Below are positions 51,201 to 60,493 of a DNA stretch of 64,000 nucleotides, piece by piece (positions within the stretch are counted from its first letter, which is position 1; each line of letters opens with the position of its first letter). This stretch comes from Annona cherimola (Eukaryota > Streptophyta > Magnoliopsida > Magnoliales > Annonaceae). The stretch lies in contig CM059972.1 in assembly GCA_030490835.1 (NCBI GenBank), positions 86,475,137-86,539,136 of the forward strand, read 5' to 3'. The notes under the pieces are model-generated. The model was not told the origin of the DNA and ran no database searches. It saw only the letters and a list, made by a program, of their open reading frames with translations. The position numbers were made by a program, and so were the translations under genes.

Positions 51201-54200
51201 AAACTTGATGTCAACTAGAAATCATTTTGAAAAAATGTACTCTTCTTCCCATATAAGATGTCATAAGAAGAAAAGCTATTTAATCACAAATGTTACTATA
51301 ATTTCCTAGAAAGCAGCTTACACAACATTTTCCATTTAAAATAAACCATGGTTGTGCCTATTCAGAGTACTAATCATATGGCAAACACACATCTCAAGTA
51401 TGTCACTACAACATCTACACAAATTGATAAGAGAGACTTTTCAAACAATGAAGTGGAAAGGGATGTATAATATCATTCGCTTCTCATTTTTCCCATTTCA
51501 GCTATTATCTTAGCGTTCACATATTCATCAAAGACTATTATTTGCACCGGGGAGCTTTATTGGTGAAAAAGGGGGGAAAATAAAGAACCTATCAGTTGAA
51601 CTTCATTATAAAATTAAGATTGATCAACAAAGCACAATAGAAATACATATGAGAGTCATGAAGGCCTAAACTGAATGAACCTGTGCATAAATGAAGAAAA
51701 GATGTTATATTGAGATTTAATATCATCTGTTAATTCATGAAGAAAATCAAATATGATAAGAATTTAAGAAATAATAACGCTCCTACACAGCATAGTAACT
51801 TCAAAAAAACAAAAACACAAATTGTTATCATTTATTCATTTCACAAATAACCAATATCAACAACTATAATGTTTTAACCATATAAGTTTTTCAACAAAAA
51901 TACACATAACAATACACGACAGCTATACAAACCTAATAAGCATCTTAAACATTTAGGGACTGTTGGTATTCAGGGGGAAAATTCCACCCTTTTCTACACA
52001 CATCTTAACCTGATTTAATATCTTAAGTAGCAAACTATCTACTTTTTCCATTGTTGCGTACATTCTCAATCATTTTGCACATTTTTCGATACAACCACCT
52101 TATCCATTTGATCCCTTTTTTCTTTACCTCTAATCATTAATCCATGACATCACTCTCTCTTTTTCAAAAATTTTCCCTTCTTTTGTTGCCTCACTTCTTT
52201 CCCGCATTACCTCACATACCATTATCCTTAAAATTAATGACTAATTGCTGATTTCATATAATTAATGACTAATTGCTGATTTCATATGGATAAGATTTTG
52301 AAACATTTATGAATTTATTAATCCTATATAGTTAATTTTGGCAAAAAAAATCATCAAATTTGGATGTAATCACCAAGTTAGACCTACTTAAGCCCAAAAT
52401 AAAGTTGTGCGTGGTTCAACGGTGTCGACAAAACCAAAATAATTTGGTGTTGCAGCCTATTTTGGCCTATTTTGATGGTTGAATTAACATCCGATCCACT
52501 CATTTTGTTTAACAACATTTGTCTTATCATGAAACCAAAAATCATTTTAATTCAACGTCTTAGGTGGGTCATATCTACTCTAAAATATATATAACCATTA
52601 CAAATTATGAAAAAAACTTAGATTCATTCACATACATAATAGAATGTTATAATATTTTATAGCATACTTCATTTATATAGAAATGATGCATCAGATGGTT
52701 TAAATGTAGAATTAACAACTTTAAAAATAAATATATAAATCAAATAATTTTATTATGTTGATTGTACACCTTAGAAGGGGCCAATGCGCATATTTGATTT
52801 ACACAAAGTTTCCTAGTTAAGCAAATAATTTTAAATGCAATGAGTGGATTGAATTTTCATTTAGCCATCAAAGTGGGCAACACCTTTAACGACCTTCCGG
52901 AGGGCTTTTTGTATTTTGGACCCTCTTAAGTATGCATATTTGCTTTTTAAACCTCGAGGTTTGTGTATTTGTTTTTTAAACCCTATAAATTTACTTTTGT
53001 TGCTTCTTAGACTCGATTGTCAAGAAAGACTCGATTGTCAAGAAGTCCCATTAATCATATACGAAAATTACTAAAATGCCCTTACAACCATCATCTTCCA
53101 CAAATAAGTGGCAACCATGGCTACTGTTGCCGCCTCAACCCCCCTGTTGATGCTACCTCAACCATGCTGCCGGTGCTGCCCCACCCCCACCACTGGTGGT
53201 CAACATTTGAGCACACACCAGGGATCAACAACAGAGGAGAAAATTTGTTGCCCCTGTTCTTCCCATTAGTTAATAGTTAGCAGCATTTTGTTCAAATAAC
53301 ATTGTTATCCATCCAGCAAGCCAAGCATGGCTAAGAAATTTCTTGATTGCTGCTTTGGGTTCAACAGTCAGGATTTCTTGCTCATGGGGCCTTTTTTTTT
53401 TTAACATCCTGGCCTACCAAATTGATGACCGAGCTGAGGAATGTGCAGATTTTCCATTTGTGGTAGTTGTTTGGTAGTCAAAAATTAAGTCCCACATGGT
53501 ACGTATACTAGAGGACAGGTGTTCAATTCCTTATCTGTCCTTTCCATAAATTATGAGGGCCTCAATCTAATTCAAAAGGCTAATAACACATAAAGAGAAC
53601 TTCTAAAAAAGGGGGGAAAAAACATAAATGAAGATTGCCCTCCAAGAGGAGTAAGGACTAGATGTATACATTCAGCATTTGGTTTGCACAAAGGGGCAGA
53701 GAGAGAGAGAAAGAAAAAAGAGTCTGCAATATCAAATCTCAATGCTCATGCATGCACTAGCTACTACGAAGAAGCCAAGAAAAGTTTCCAATCCCAGAAG
53801 GCACTTTCACTAACAGTTTCAAGTGATGCAGGCTTTCTAATTCCAGGTATGCATGTGGATTGATTGAGAAAATCCGAGCAATTAATTTGGATGGAGTTTA
53901 TAAGAAACGAAGGAAATGAAATTTTCTAGCTGAAAAAGCTGTACAAGAAGACATGTTGATCCAAGGCAGATCAGGGGCGAATTAAGGCAGCAACAGCAGC
54001 CATGGGCTCCACTCTTTAGGGGAAGAAGATGGCCACAAGAGCATTTTGGTCATTTGGTTAAAATTAGTGGAATTTTTTGACGGTGAAAAACAATAGGGTC
54101 TAGAAAGCAACAAAGGCAAACTTATAGGGCCTAAAATGCAAATGCAGGTACTTATAGTGTCTAAAATGCAAAAACTCCAATTCCCAATAAAGTTAAAGTT

Positions 54201-57200
54201 TATTAAATCTGCCAAACACTTTAATCTTAATACAGACCCATACAAAACCTGACTATTTTGAAATCCTTTTTCACCATTTATCACCACATAAATTTTATTC
54301 ATCATTTATCATGAATTTGGACCCAAAAGTCAAGTTACAGATTTTTCGCTAAATCACACTTCATCTTCCTATGACATCTCCATCATCTTAGAAGTTTTGA
54401 AGAAATCTGAAGCTTTAGTTAAATTCGCAAATCAACACCATAAACAGGTAGATTACATCACAGATTTCGAATAAAGTGATTAACTAAGTTACAAGAAAAA
54501 AAGTGAATTCAATTAAAGTTTTCTATCCCCTCGAAACTGTTGATTGATCTTTACAAATCCGCTTTCGCGATTTAATCTTCGCTAGGCAAGTCAAAACACT
54601 TCTGCACTGTCTAATCATAATTTCAAGTCCAAGACAGAAGGAAAATAACTTTCCTTACTCTCAACATGTCTAATCAGGTGTTCAACACCTATTTTTCATG
54701 TCTAAAAGACATTACAATTTGATATTATCCAAAGTTAGTGCAAGAAATAGAGATAACGGATATAAATGAGGAGAAGTTATCAGAGTATAAGTGACAGAAT
54801 CAATAATACATGCAATTTTATTTGCTAGAAATCTAAGCAAATGCAATTTCCAATCCTTAGCTTACTGGGAGCTTCATTAAATGATAACGTTGCTATTAAT
54901 GTCAATAAAGTTTACCTATTACCAATAATAGACAATATGCCTGGCTAGTTCAACCTGTCAAATACCCAGGCCCATTGCCCACAGGAGAAAGCTATTCTAC
55001 TATGCCCACAATTCATTGGAAAGAGCTAAAATATGTTTAAGAGTTTGAACGAACAATCGCACGGAAAAAATTCAGCTTATAAATAGAATCACATGCACAG
55101 ATAATTTTCAGCATTACGCCTTCAATGAAAGTTAGACATTTGATGCCTCAGCTACCAGATAAATTACAAAGGAATGTGTTTGCATTCTTCAAGCTATAAT
55201 ATTGTTATTCTGTCAATAATTTCTCCTTTTTAGCATTTCTATTTCTTCAATGGGTTCTGGCTTGAATGGAGACTTCACTATCCCATAGATATCATCAATT
55301 ATTGTTAACATGATGATGAAAAAAAAAGAAAACAGTGTCCAACAGAACATCGATACAACCTAAGAAGTAAAAGCAGACGAAGACTGCCTCAGGATGAACA
55401 ATGGATCTTCTATTAGTATTCATTCATATAAGTTTAGTTACGAAGCCAGAAATCAAATATGTCGAAAACTTTTACATACTATATATTTAGGGGGTGTTTG
55501 GTGTTTGACAAAAAAAAAAAAGAGTTTTCCATCTAAAGCTCTTTTCCCTCAACAACAACAACAACCATATTTTCCAATTATTTTTCATATATTTTTATGC
55601 AATTACTCTACTTTTCAATCATTTCTTCACAAACCCTATTTATTTTAACTTTATTTTTTTTACTCATCATCATTATCCTATCATATCACGTCTTTTCTTT
55701 CACAAGTTTGCTCAAATACCAAACACACCATTATTTTCAACTTTTAACAATTTCACATTCATCCTCAAATCAGCTTAAATATTTATATCATAGAAGTTTC
55801 CAATAAGAGTGACTTTTGACATCATATCTAAACAAGAAGATACTTGTTCACATACATCACTAAGCAGAGTCAAATACCTAGTCTACATAACCATGGAATC
55901 TAATCGTAGTTGTTAGAGGCTCAAGGCACAATAAGACACCGGGGGGACTTACATAAAATTTATTTAAAAAATAATAGTGTATAAAACTAGTGAATAAAAA
56001 ATAAGATTACCATTAGAAAGGTGGACATATGCTAAATTACAAGTAAAAAGACAATTCAAACCTAACTCTTATAAATTCCAATTCAACAAATTAATATGAT
56101 TCAAAAGTATCATTAGATCCATAATGCAAAGGAAATTCAAGGTTCATCATTTTAAAAATGTTTTTTAGGTTTTTCAAAGTCTTTTAGTTTTGCGCAATAG
56201 GTGGGCCTTATCAAAGGGGTGCACCTTGAGTGCCTCCTACGCGCATGGGGTACACCCGAGCGTGCCTTGAGCCTATGCACCCAGGCATACATTTCGCAAC
56301 TGTAAAACCATTCAAGGCATGTTGTACGTACATTAATGGAATCAAACGAGCCGGGAAGAAAATAAATAGCCTATTCCGTTAAGTGGAATTTGGGATTGGA
56401 TCATTGGAGGAATGAGAATTTGGATAAGTAGGGTTGTTGTCGTAGGTATATGTCAAATCACATATTAGAAGAAGAAAAATATGGATACTAATGAGGAAAA
56501 ATATGATCGAAAATAAGTTCTTGTATGGGAAATGGAGAAAATTCAAATTTTTCCAAGAATGAAATATAAATCCAAAGTAGTTGAACATGCTTTTAGTATA
56601 ATCCCAAGAGCAAAGCCTTCTTAAACAGGCAAACGCTCATGGGTCAAGGTCTCTATAAGAACCTGACCAACCACCTAGCAAGTGTTGCAGTTAAAATAGT
56701 TGAAGTTCTCCAATTGAATCCAAGCCATACCGAGCACAGTCATTGAATTAATAACAAGGATCATACCAAGTTGGTAATGAAGCAAGTCCCTATCTCAAAT
56801 AAAAAGTTCTAAGGATGTAGTCGCTTAAACAATACAAACCATTGTCCCAGCCAACCTGACGAAGGCCACCCGGGCTGAAAAATGGACCTACTAATGATAT
56901 GGTCCACTAACAAATTTATGTACCCATGCAAAGGAAGTGAGATGTGTGACATGCATATAAATGGAATGAAAGAAACATGAGAGGTGAGCAATCCTTTAGC
57001 ATAATCTTGAGAGCGACCCCTTCTTGAGCAGGTAAATCCACTCAGTTCCAAGCCAAACACCTGCATGCTTAGCATTTAACGTCATCTCCTGTTGAAACAC
57101 ATCCTGCAGCATGCAGCCATCCCTATTGACTCAGGAACACAAGATGGTCATGATACAAGCCCTCTCTCAATTAAAATTTTGTAAGGATCCAATCAGTTGA

Positions 57201-59233
57201 ACAATCCAACAATTTGTCCCACTCTTGACCATCTTAGGAAAGATCAGATCACTTCAAAATAATCTTGAGTCTGATCGGGGCAATTTTGAGTAAAGATCCA
57301 ATCGGTTGAACAATCCAACTAGTTGTACCACTCTTGATCACCTTAGGGAAGATCAGATCACTTCAAAATAATCTTGAACTCATCCAGGGACAATTTTGAG
57401 TATAGATACCCATAGTACTTCAAAATAATCTTGAGTCTGATCGGGGCAATTTTGAGTAAAGATCCAATCGGTTGAACAATCCAACTAGTTGTACCACTCT
57501 TGATCACCTTAGGGAAGATCAGATCACTTCAAAATAATCTTGAACTCATCCAGGGACAATTTTGAGTATAGATAATTACAATTGCTGATATTTAAATACC
57601 CATAGTACTTCAAAATAATCTTGAGTCTGATCGGGGCAATTTTGAGTAAAGATCCAATCGGTTGAACAATCCAACTAGTTGTACCACTCTTGATCACCTT
57701 AGGGAAGATCAGATCACTTCAAAATAATCTTGAACTCATCCAGGGAGAATTTTGAGTATAGATAATTACAATTGCTGATATTTAAATACCCATAGTTAGC
57801 TGAACGAATGAATATGTTATTTTATTTGTGGTAACCATAAGACATGGTCAATTTTTCAGCCAGCTTTGTCCATTAAATAAGCTTGCTGCAAAATTGTAGA
57901 ACCCACTGGCAAGCACAATGCTCTTTTAAAGTGTTAAGAATTACTAAAAACTTCAACTAGATGATGACTAATTGCCGTCTGCCAATAACTAGAATTTGAA
58001 ACTGACAAGAATCCCTCTTCTCGGTATAATGATTCTCAAAAGTCAAGACTTCCACGATATTTTCAAAATTTTCTAGCCATCTTGGATATTTCTTCATCAA
58101 TGGATTTTTTAATAACTTTCTCTGAACTTTAGAAATTTCCCATATGCCATCCGATTGCAAGCCAACCAAAACAAGACTTTATGCAATACGTATGTAAAAT
58201 TCCCGTATGTGTTCATACATGACAGCATGACATGGGATGAAATCACCAGGATTTTCTTTAATATCCAGGTTTTATGCAAGTACGGCTCTTTTTGTATTGA
58301 TTTAACTGCTTCAACTGGAAGGCAACTGTAGTGACACAAGAGACAAAGTTTTGGCTTTTGGGATATATTCGAGTATATCTGTATAGAATTCAAGTTCCAG
58401 TCGCTGCTCGTAGAGGGAAGCTAGACATCTACACATTATGACGTGCAATGTCAGCCTCTGCCAGTTGAATTGATCTAGATAACCCACCAAAAATGCAAAC
58501 CTAAACAAGTAGCATATAAACAGAACTACAAACAAGTTGAAAACAAAACCACAACGACCTGAAGCATGTCAACGAGACTCTTTGTTCGAGCGCCCATCCC
58601 ACCGCTTGCCCATCCAATCAGGCCATCAGCATCGCGCTCCACCCACTCAGCAGCAGGTTGCCGAGACATATTCCTATGCACAGCAAGGCCAGGCTGCAAT
58701 GAGAACAAAGACGGACTGCCTGCACCATCATCCGCCAAATCCTTTTTCCCCCAGTCTCCGATGCCCCCAAGCGCCGCCGGGGTTGTCGCAGCCTGAAACC
58801 GACGCACCACGCGCCAGTCCTCCTTGGACAGCATCGGAGGTGGTAGCCGAGGGTTAAGATCCTCACGCGAGTAGTAATATGCGGGATATTCGGGGTGCGA
58901 CTGCAGTGCCTCATCCGACAGTGCTCCGCCGACGATGACACCATTGCGATGCCCCATCCTCGGCGGCGCGCGACAGAGGCTGCCGATGGCCGAGCCCGAG
59001 CCCTCGACGGTGGGAGGAGCACTGCCGCTGCGGTAGAGATCCAACTCCCGCTCGTACAAGGGGTCTCTGCCGCCAGCGCTCCGGTTGTGGTGGTCCCACA
59101 ACAAGTTTTCAAGTTCTTGCACCAGGCCATCTTCGAAATTCCGGTCCGCCGGCGACGGACGGAAGCCCATGTCCGAAAGCATCTGCACCGAGCCCTCTGT
59201 CACCATTGCTTTGGGAGCCTGATTTGCAGACAT
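27201..59233 (-). CDS. PUM: Pumilio-family RNA-binding protein (spliced)
   Basis: A cytoplasmic PUF protein expected to bind 3' UTRs and repress or destabilise mRNAs. Exons on the minus strand, 5' to 3': 59233-58559, 51065-50207, 49794-49239, 49142-49001, 48906-48799, 42608-42396, 42250-42140, 29624-29430, 28646-28472, then a probable last exon 27322-27201. All phases agree, giving about 1,050 residues. The N-terminal half carries plant Pumilio landmarks ([16 protein letters not shown] near 70, [26 protein letters not shown], then [13 protein letters not shown] and [10 protein letters not shown]). The PUM domain spans about 670-1011 with eight repeats. Their base-reading residues are SRQ, NYQ, CRQ, NHQ, CRQ, NYQ, SNE and NYQ (repeats 1-8), the canonical set for a UGUA-type element. 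The start at 59233 has good context (GATAGATGTCTGC). The weak point is the C-terminus: the expected short ERR-type ending is not seen, and two frames are possible at the last acceptor. Which APUM1-6 paralog this is was not resolved. Confidence 0.92.
31260..34770. repeat. Cluster of AT-rich inverted-repeat DNA elements
   Basis: Several copies of about 350-600 bp share the phrases TTACATAGAAGCGG, ATACTTTATA(G/C)AATCATTTATC, AGATGGGGTCCATAC and AAATACAATG(G/A)ATGAAGT. In each the left half resembles the inverse of the right half, a fold-back-like layout (for example 33070-33640). Two near-identical direct copies of another subtype lie side by side at about 33655-34015 and 34060-34425, both containing AACAGTGCATTTGACCCAAA-like ends. 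Small AT and GA microsatellites join them. No coding capacity. Confidence 0.6.
32628..32652. repeat. Poly(A) tract
   Basis: An uninterrupted run of more than 20 A residues within intron 7. It could be the tail of a decayed retroelement, but no body is recognised next to it. Confidence 0.8.
34983..35249 (-). mobile_element. Tourist-like MITE, copy 6
   Basis: GGATGTGTTTGGGAATC to ATGCCAAACACACCC, TTA duplicated on both sides (34980-34982 and 35250-35252). It is nested among the fold-back-like repeats of intron 7. Confidence 0.75.
35290..35850. repeat. Further copy of the AT-rich inverted-repeat family
   Basis: Begins with TTGCTTCCATATAACC and ends AGAGTTACATAGAAGCAAAG, the inverse of each other in part. 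The interior has CATTATATTTAACATCAGTT, ATCATTTATCTACATCGTCA and AAATACAATAAGCTAAGTAG, as in 33070-33640. Confidence 0.55.
36084..36364 (-). mobile_element. Tourist-like MITE, copy 7
   Basis: GGGTGTGTTTGGCAATTG to TTACCAAACACACCC with TAA on both sides (36081-36083 and 36365-36367). Among the best-preserved copies; about 281 bp. Confidence 0.8.
36650..37230. repeat. AT-rich repeat remnant
   Basis: Phrases such as TGAAATCAAAATCCAATTGT and TTTAACATCATTTGTTTTAT are shared with the inverted-repeat family at 31-36 kb and with 52480-52890. Its limits could not be set. Confidence 0.4.
37236..37501 (+). mobile_element. Tourist-like MITE, copy 8
   Basis: GGTGTGTTTGGAAATGAATA to TTACCAAACACACCC with TTA on both sides (37233-37235 and 37502-37504). 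Opposite orientation to copy 7, 0.9 kb away. Confidence 0.8.
37820..38096 (+). mobile_element. Tourist-like MITE, copy 9
   Basis: GGGTGTGTTTAGGAAATGAT to TTAACAAACACTCCC. The full interior is present. The target duplication is unclear on the left. Confidence 0.65.
38925..39135 (+). repeat. tRNA-derived SINE
   Basis: A tRNA-like head with an exact box B GGTTCGATCCC (38981-38991) and a box A-like stretch CTCACTTGGTCAGTGCG upstream is followed by an unrelated body (GTCATGGGTCTCCCATGTGA) and an A-rich end near 39128-39140. It is unlike the SINE at 3105 in its body. It sits in Pumilio intron 7. Confidence 0.65.
39136..40160. repeat. AT-rich repeat remnants
   Basis: Contains two poly(A) tracts (39127-39139 and 39165-39178) and phrases of the GGAACTGGTTCCATGGAACT type around 39770-39800 that recur at 26100 and 37620. 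No gene. Confidence 0.4.
40174..41430 (-). mobile_element. 5'-truncated RTE-type LINE with an intact 407-codon RT frame
   Basis: A single open frame (41432-40209) encodes the second half of a non-LTR reverse transcriptase. It has [34 protein letters not shown] (first catalytic Asp), [22 protein letters not shown] (the catalytic Asp pair) and the C-terminal [13 protein letters not shown] and [11 protein letters not shown] stretches typical of plant RTE/BovB-like LINEs. The N-terminal endonuclease is absent, because the insertion is 5' truncated. The 3' end is a GAT/ATC trinucleotide run (seven units, 40173-40194), as in RTE elements. ATAAATTTTGAAT flanks it exactly on both sides (40161-40173 and 41431-41443), a 13-bp target duplication. 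The apparent start codon partly lies in the duplicated host site, so the frame is not a gene of its own. It is on the same strand as the Pumilio gene. Confidence 0.93.
42671..43262 (+). mobile_element. Solo LTR (about 590 bp)
   Basis: It starts TGTCACGTCCC and ends TAGCTTGTGACA, so the ends are the short inverted repeat TGTCAC/GTGACA expected of an LTR. A clear promoter TATA (CCTATAAAAGGGGAGAAGG, 42963-42981) lies about mid-way, followed by a CACACACCAACTCAAGAGCA leader. Internal AGAACTTTC/GTTCTAGAGA-type repetitions occur upstream of the TATA box. No second LTR or internal domain is near, hence solo. A clean 5-bp target duplication was not found because both flanks are CA-repetitive. Confidence 0.65.
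43440..43610 (+). repeat. MITE-family fragment
   Basis: GGTAATGATCAGGAGTAAAG, AAATTAAAATAGATAAGGTG and the end CCACACACACCC followed by TTA relate it to the Tourist-like family. The left terminus is missing or diverged. Confidence 0.45.
43745..44116 (-). repeat. MITE-family sequence with an internal 86-bp duplication
   Basis: The segment 43877-43962 is repeated head to tail at 43963-44048 (CATTTTTTGACATTTTTTCT, CTATAACTGTCTTATCCA, TACTCTCAGTCATTACCTC). The outer sequence and right end (CCAAAACAGACCC then TTA) resemble the MITE family. Confidence 0.6.
44117..44850. other. No gene recognised
   Basis: Includes 44500-44830, a CAACTC/GGCTCGA-rich stretch that reads like old repeat sequence. No frame is supported. 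Confidence 0.4.
44858..45700 (+). pseudogene. Decayed Ty3/Gypsy pol (integrase C-terminal part)
   Basis: Broken frames give the Gypsy integrase order: [19 protein letters not shown] and ASEFWQNP near 44890-44970, a remnant of the AYHPQ segment, [20 protein letters not shown] near 45250-45310, then [19 protein letters not shown] and [19 protein letters not shown] at 45400-45570, which is the segment before the chromodomain-like end. The purine-rich tract AAAAGGGGAAGGATG at 45692-45706 is the likely polypurine tract. Several stops and frame changes show it is dead. Upstream gag, protease and RT are absent. Confidence 0.75.
45705..47520 (+). mobile_element. Putative 3' LTR of the Gypsy remnant
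   Basis: Starts TGTAATAAATAG right after the polypurine tract. A possible end is GGGGCGTCA at 47512-47520. No partner LTR is in the window, so the right limit is a guess. It contains a short tandem around 46310-46380 (AATAATTATTGTGATAATTA twice). Confidence 0.4.
47623..47697. repeat. 25-bp tandem repeat, three copies
   Basis: Three perfect head-to-tail copies (47623-47647, 47648-47672, 47673-47697) of a unit beginning ATTTACCCAGTTTGAAC and ending AAACCAG. It lies in Pumilio intron 5. Confidence 0.95.
48363..48634 (+). mobile_element. Tourist-like MITE, copy 10 (diverged)
   Basis: Left AGTTGTTTGGGAAGCAAG, right GTTCCCAAACACCCC. The interior has GATATGATAGAGTTATAATT and an 18-bp duplicated segment GAATTAGATATAGTAGTT around 48464-48511. 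Confidence 0.6.
51957..52215 (-). repeat. MITE-family sequence (diverged)
   Basis: GGGACTGTTGGTATTCAGGG at the left and family-like interior (ATTCTCAATCATTTTGCAC, AACCACCTTATCCATTTGAT, TTTCTTTACCTCTAATCATT). The right terminus is unclear. It is followed at 52231-52288 by a duplicated 26-bp segment (ATTAATGACTAATTGCTGAT...). Confidence 0.4.
52480..52890. repeat. Copy of the AT-rich inverted-repeat family
   Basis: Shares CATTTTGTTTAACAACATTT, CATACATAATAGAATGTTAT and AAATGCAATGAGTGGATTGA with the repeats of intron 7. No coding capacity. Confidence 0.5.
52902..54178. mobile_element. Second Mutator-like element with long inverted ends
   Basis: The left end (GGGCTTTTTGTATTTTGGAC then CTCTTAAGTATGCATATTTG, ..AACCCTATAAATTTACTTTT, GTTGCTTCTTAGACTCGATT) is matched over roughly 120 bp by the inverse of the right end (GGAGTTTTTGCATTTTAGAC, ACTATAAGTACCTGCATTTG, ..GGCCCTATAAGTTTGCCTTT, GTTGCTTTCTAGACCCTATT). 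The interior from 53070 to 53230 is GC-richer (ATGCTGCCGGTGCTGCCCCA), which hints at a captured fragment. No transposase and no target duplication could be confirmed. A possible SINE-like box B (GTGTTCAATTCC) is near 53519. Confidence 0.6.
55490..55730 (-). mobile_element. Tourist-like MITE, copy 11
   Basis: GGGGGTGTTTGGTGTTTG to AATACCAAACACACCA with TTA on both sides (55487-55489 and 55731-55733). Confidence 0.75.
55908..56310. repeat. Element with GAGGCTCAAGGCAC inverted ends
   Basis: The left side GTTGTTAGAGGCTCAAGGCAC and the inverse of the right side (ATAGGCTCAAGGCACGCTCG) share AGGCTCAAGGCAC. The right part is rich in GCCT/AGGC motifs. Similar wording (GGGCTTCAGGCCTAGGCATT) occurs at 5180-5210. 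Confidence 0.45.
57181..57795. repeat. Tandem array of about 165-190-bp units
   Basis: Three near-identical copies: about 57250-57416 (shorter, lacking a 26-bp segment with ATTACAATTGCTGATATTTA), 57417-57605 and 57606-57795. Each unit is itself a pair of diverged halves that begin ACTTCAAAATAATCTTGA. A more diverged partial copy precedes them at 57186-57250, and weaker relatives (ATAATCTTGAGAGCG) appear at 56600-57010. The near identity indicates recent expansion inside Pumilio intron 1. Confidence 0.9.
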
Positions 59234-59809
59234 CTATCAATCTAGATAGGAAATCCCATCGAAGAACGGATTTTTGCGTCTGCGGAGATTTCTGCACAAG
59301 ATCGTAGGACGGGATTTAACGGTGTCGATGGTAGATCTGACGGAAATAGAGAATCGAATGCATGAGATAGGCAAAGGAAGAGAGAGAGCATGAAAGGTAG
59401 ACGAGAGTGAGGCAAGGAGACGCGTCGTCGTTAAGCACGAGGGGGAGGCGGAATGTTTGTAGCCGTTCAATCGCGGATGGACGGTTGGATGATGAGAATG
59501 TGGGTTACGGGAACTGATCTCTCTCTCTCGTTACCGCAGGAGGAATTCTAGGATCCATGTCGTGTTGCCTTGCGGAGTTTCAATTTCCAAATAAATCATG
59601 TGTGGGCTTTTGCAATGTGAACCCCACAAGGATGCGAAATCGGTTTTTTCTCGTGGCCTCGGCCTCCAGGGTGCGTTGGGTACTGACGGAATGTGTTACT
59701 CTAATGTATACATACATATGTATATATATATGTATATATACATGGAGGGTGATTTTTTCCGGCCGGGCTAAAATGCCATTTCCTGCGTCCGGGCTTCTGT
59801 AGCCGTTCG
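59234..59809. promoter_or_regulatory. Divergent promoter region of Pumilio and the FAR1-like gene
   Basis: Upstream of the Pumilio ATG (minus strand, 59233) and, further on, of the plus-strand FAR1-like gene. It includes a CT/GA tract at 59517-59530 and an AT-rich palindromic microsatellite at 59704-59745. Exact start sites cannot be seen in the sequence. Confidence 0.45.
59704..59745. repeat. AT-rich palindromic microsatellite
   Basis: Alternating (TA/TG/CA) sequence around CATACATATGTATATATATA, largely self-complementary, between the two divergent genes. Confidence 0.85.
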
Positions 59810-60493
59810 ATGTCGCGCGTCGCGTCCCGACCGTCGGATTCGAATAACCGAAGTTTTGCAATTTGGTCCCCGCGACGAGCAGCCTTGCAGGATTTCCACC
59901 AGGCGCCTTTCCACGAGCATTTCTCCTCTCAACTTCGCCTCTGCTCTCTCCAGCCTTTCCACGAGCATCCCCGCCTCCCCGCCTCGCCCGAGCTCCCCGT
60001 CCGGCCTCCATTCCTGCCCGAGCTCTTCCGGTCTCTCCTCTCCGCAACCCCTTCGCCTCTGCTCTCTCCTGTTCCAGCACGCCTCGTCTCCTCGCCTCGC
60101 CTGAGCCCCCTCGCGTCGCCCGAGCTCCCGCCCATCTTCCTCCCGTCCTCGCCCAAGCTCCCGCAACGAAATCCTCGTCCGAGCTCTCCCTTTCCTCTCC
60201 GCAACCCCTCGCCCGAGTTCTCCCCTCAACCAGCACGCCCCGTCTCCCTGCCTCGCCCGAGCTCCTCGTCCGCCTCCATTCCATCACGCGGAAAGCACGA
60301 GCGAGCTCTTCCTCCATTCCAGCACGGGCCTAGCACGCCTCGCCCGAGCCCTTCTCCTTGCGTCCATTTACTCTCCAGATCTGAAAGCACACCATTTACA
60401 CCCAGATCCATTCCGCGTCTCCTCCGGCAGCTCATCAGACAGCTCATCCGGCAAATCCCTCTGTTCCCTGGACATCAGATCTACTGGAGTAAG
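59810..60493 (+). promoter_or_regulatory. C-rich repetitive leader, likely 5' UTR of the FAR1-like gene
   Basis: About 600 bp with strong C over G bias on the plus strand, built from imperfect repeats of CGCCTCGCCCGAGCTCC, CTCCGCAACCCCT and TTCCACGAGCA. The skew removes stop codons, so long frames are open on both strands (for example 231 codons plus, 245 codons minus), all Pro/Ser/Arg/Ala-rich and unlike any protein. A donor AAG/GTAAAA at 60493 and an acceptor TTTAG right before the ATG at 60639 suggest a 5' UTR intron. Confidence 0.5.

Larger units (their letters stand above)
51066..58558 (-). other. Pumilio intron 1 (7.5 kb)
   Basis: The donor CAG/GTCGTT is at 58558 and the acceptor TTTGTTTGCAG ends at 51066. 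It holds MITE sequences, a Mutator-like element, a GC-rich repeat and a tandem array. In 51066-51950, 54180-55489 and 57800-58558 nothing specific was recognised. Confidence 0.85.

Noticed and set aside
57181..57795. CRISPR-like array
   Set aside because: Units abut without unique spacers, and this is a plant nuclear intron; it is an ordinary tandem duplication.
58537..59245. Several plus- and minus-strand frames of 62-170 codons
   Set aside because: They are out-of-frame shadows of Pumilio exon 1, a GC-rich coding exon.
59580..60317. 245-codon frame on the minus strand and 231-codon frame on the plus strand
   Set aside because: Both come from the C-rich repetitive leader, where base skew removes stops; the peptides are low-complexity Arg/Gly or Pro/Ser and match no family.
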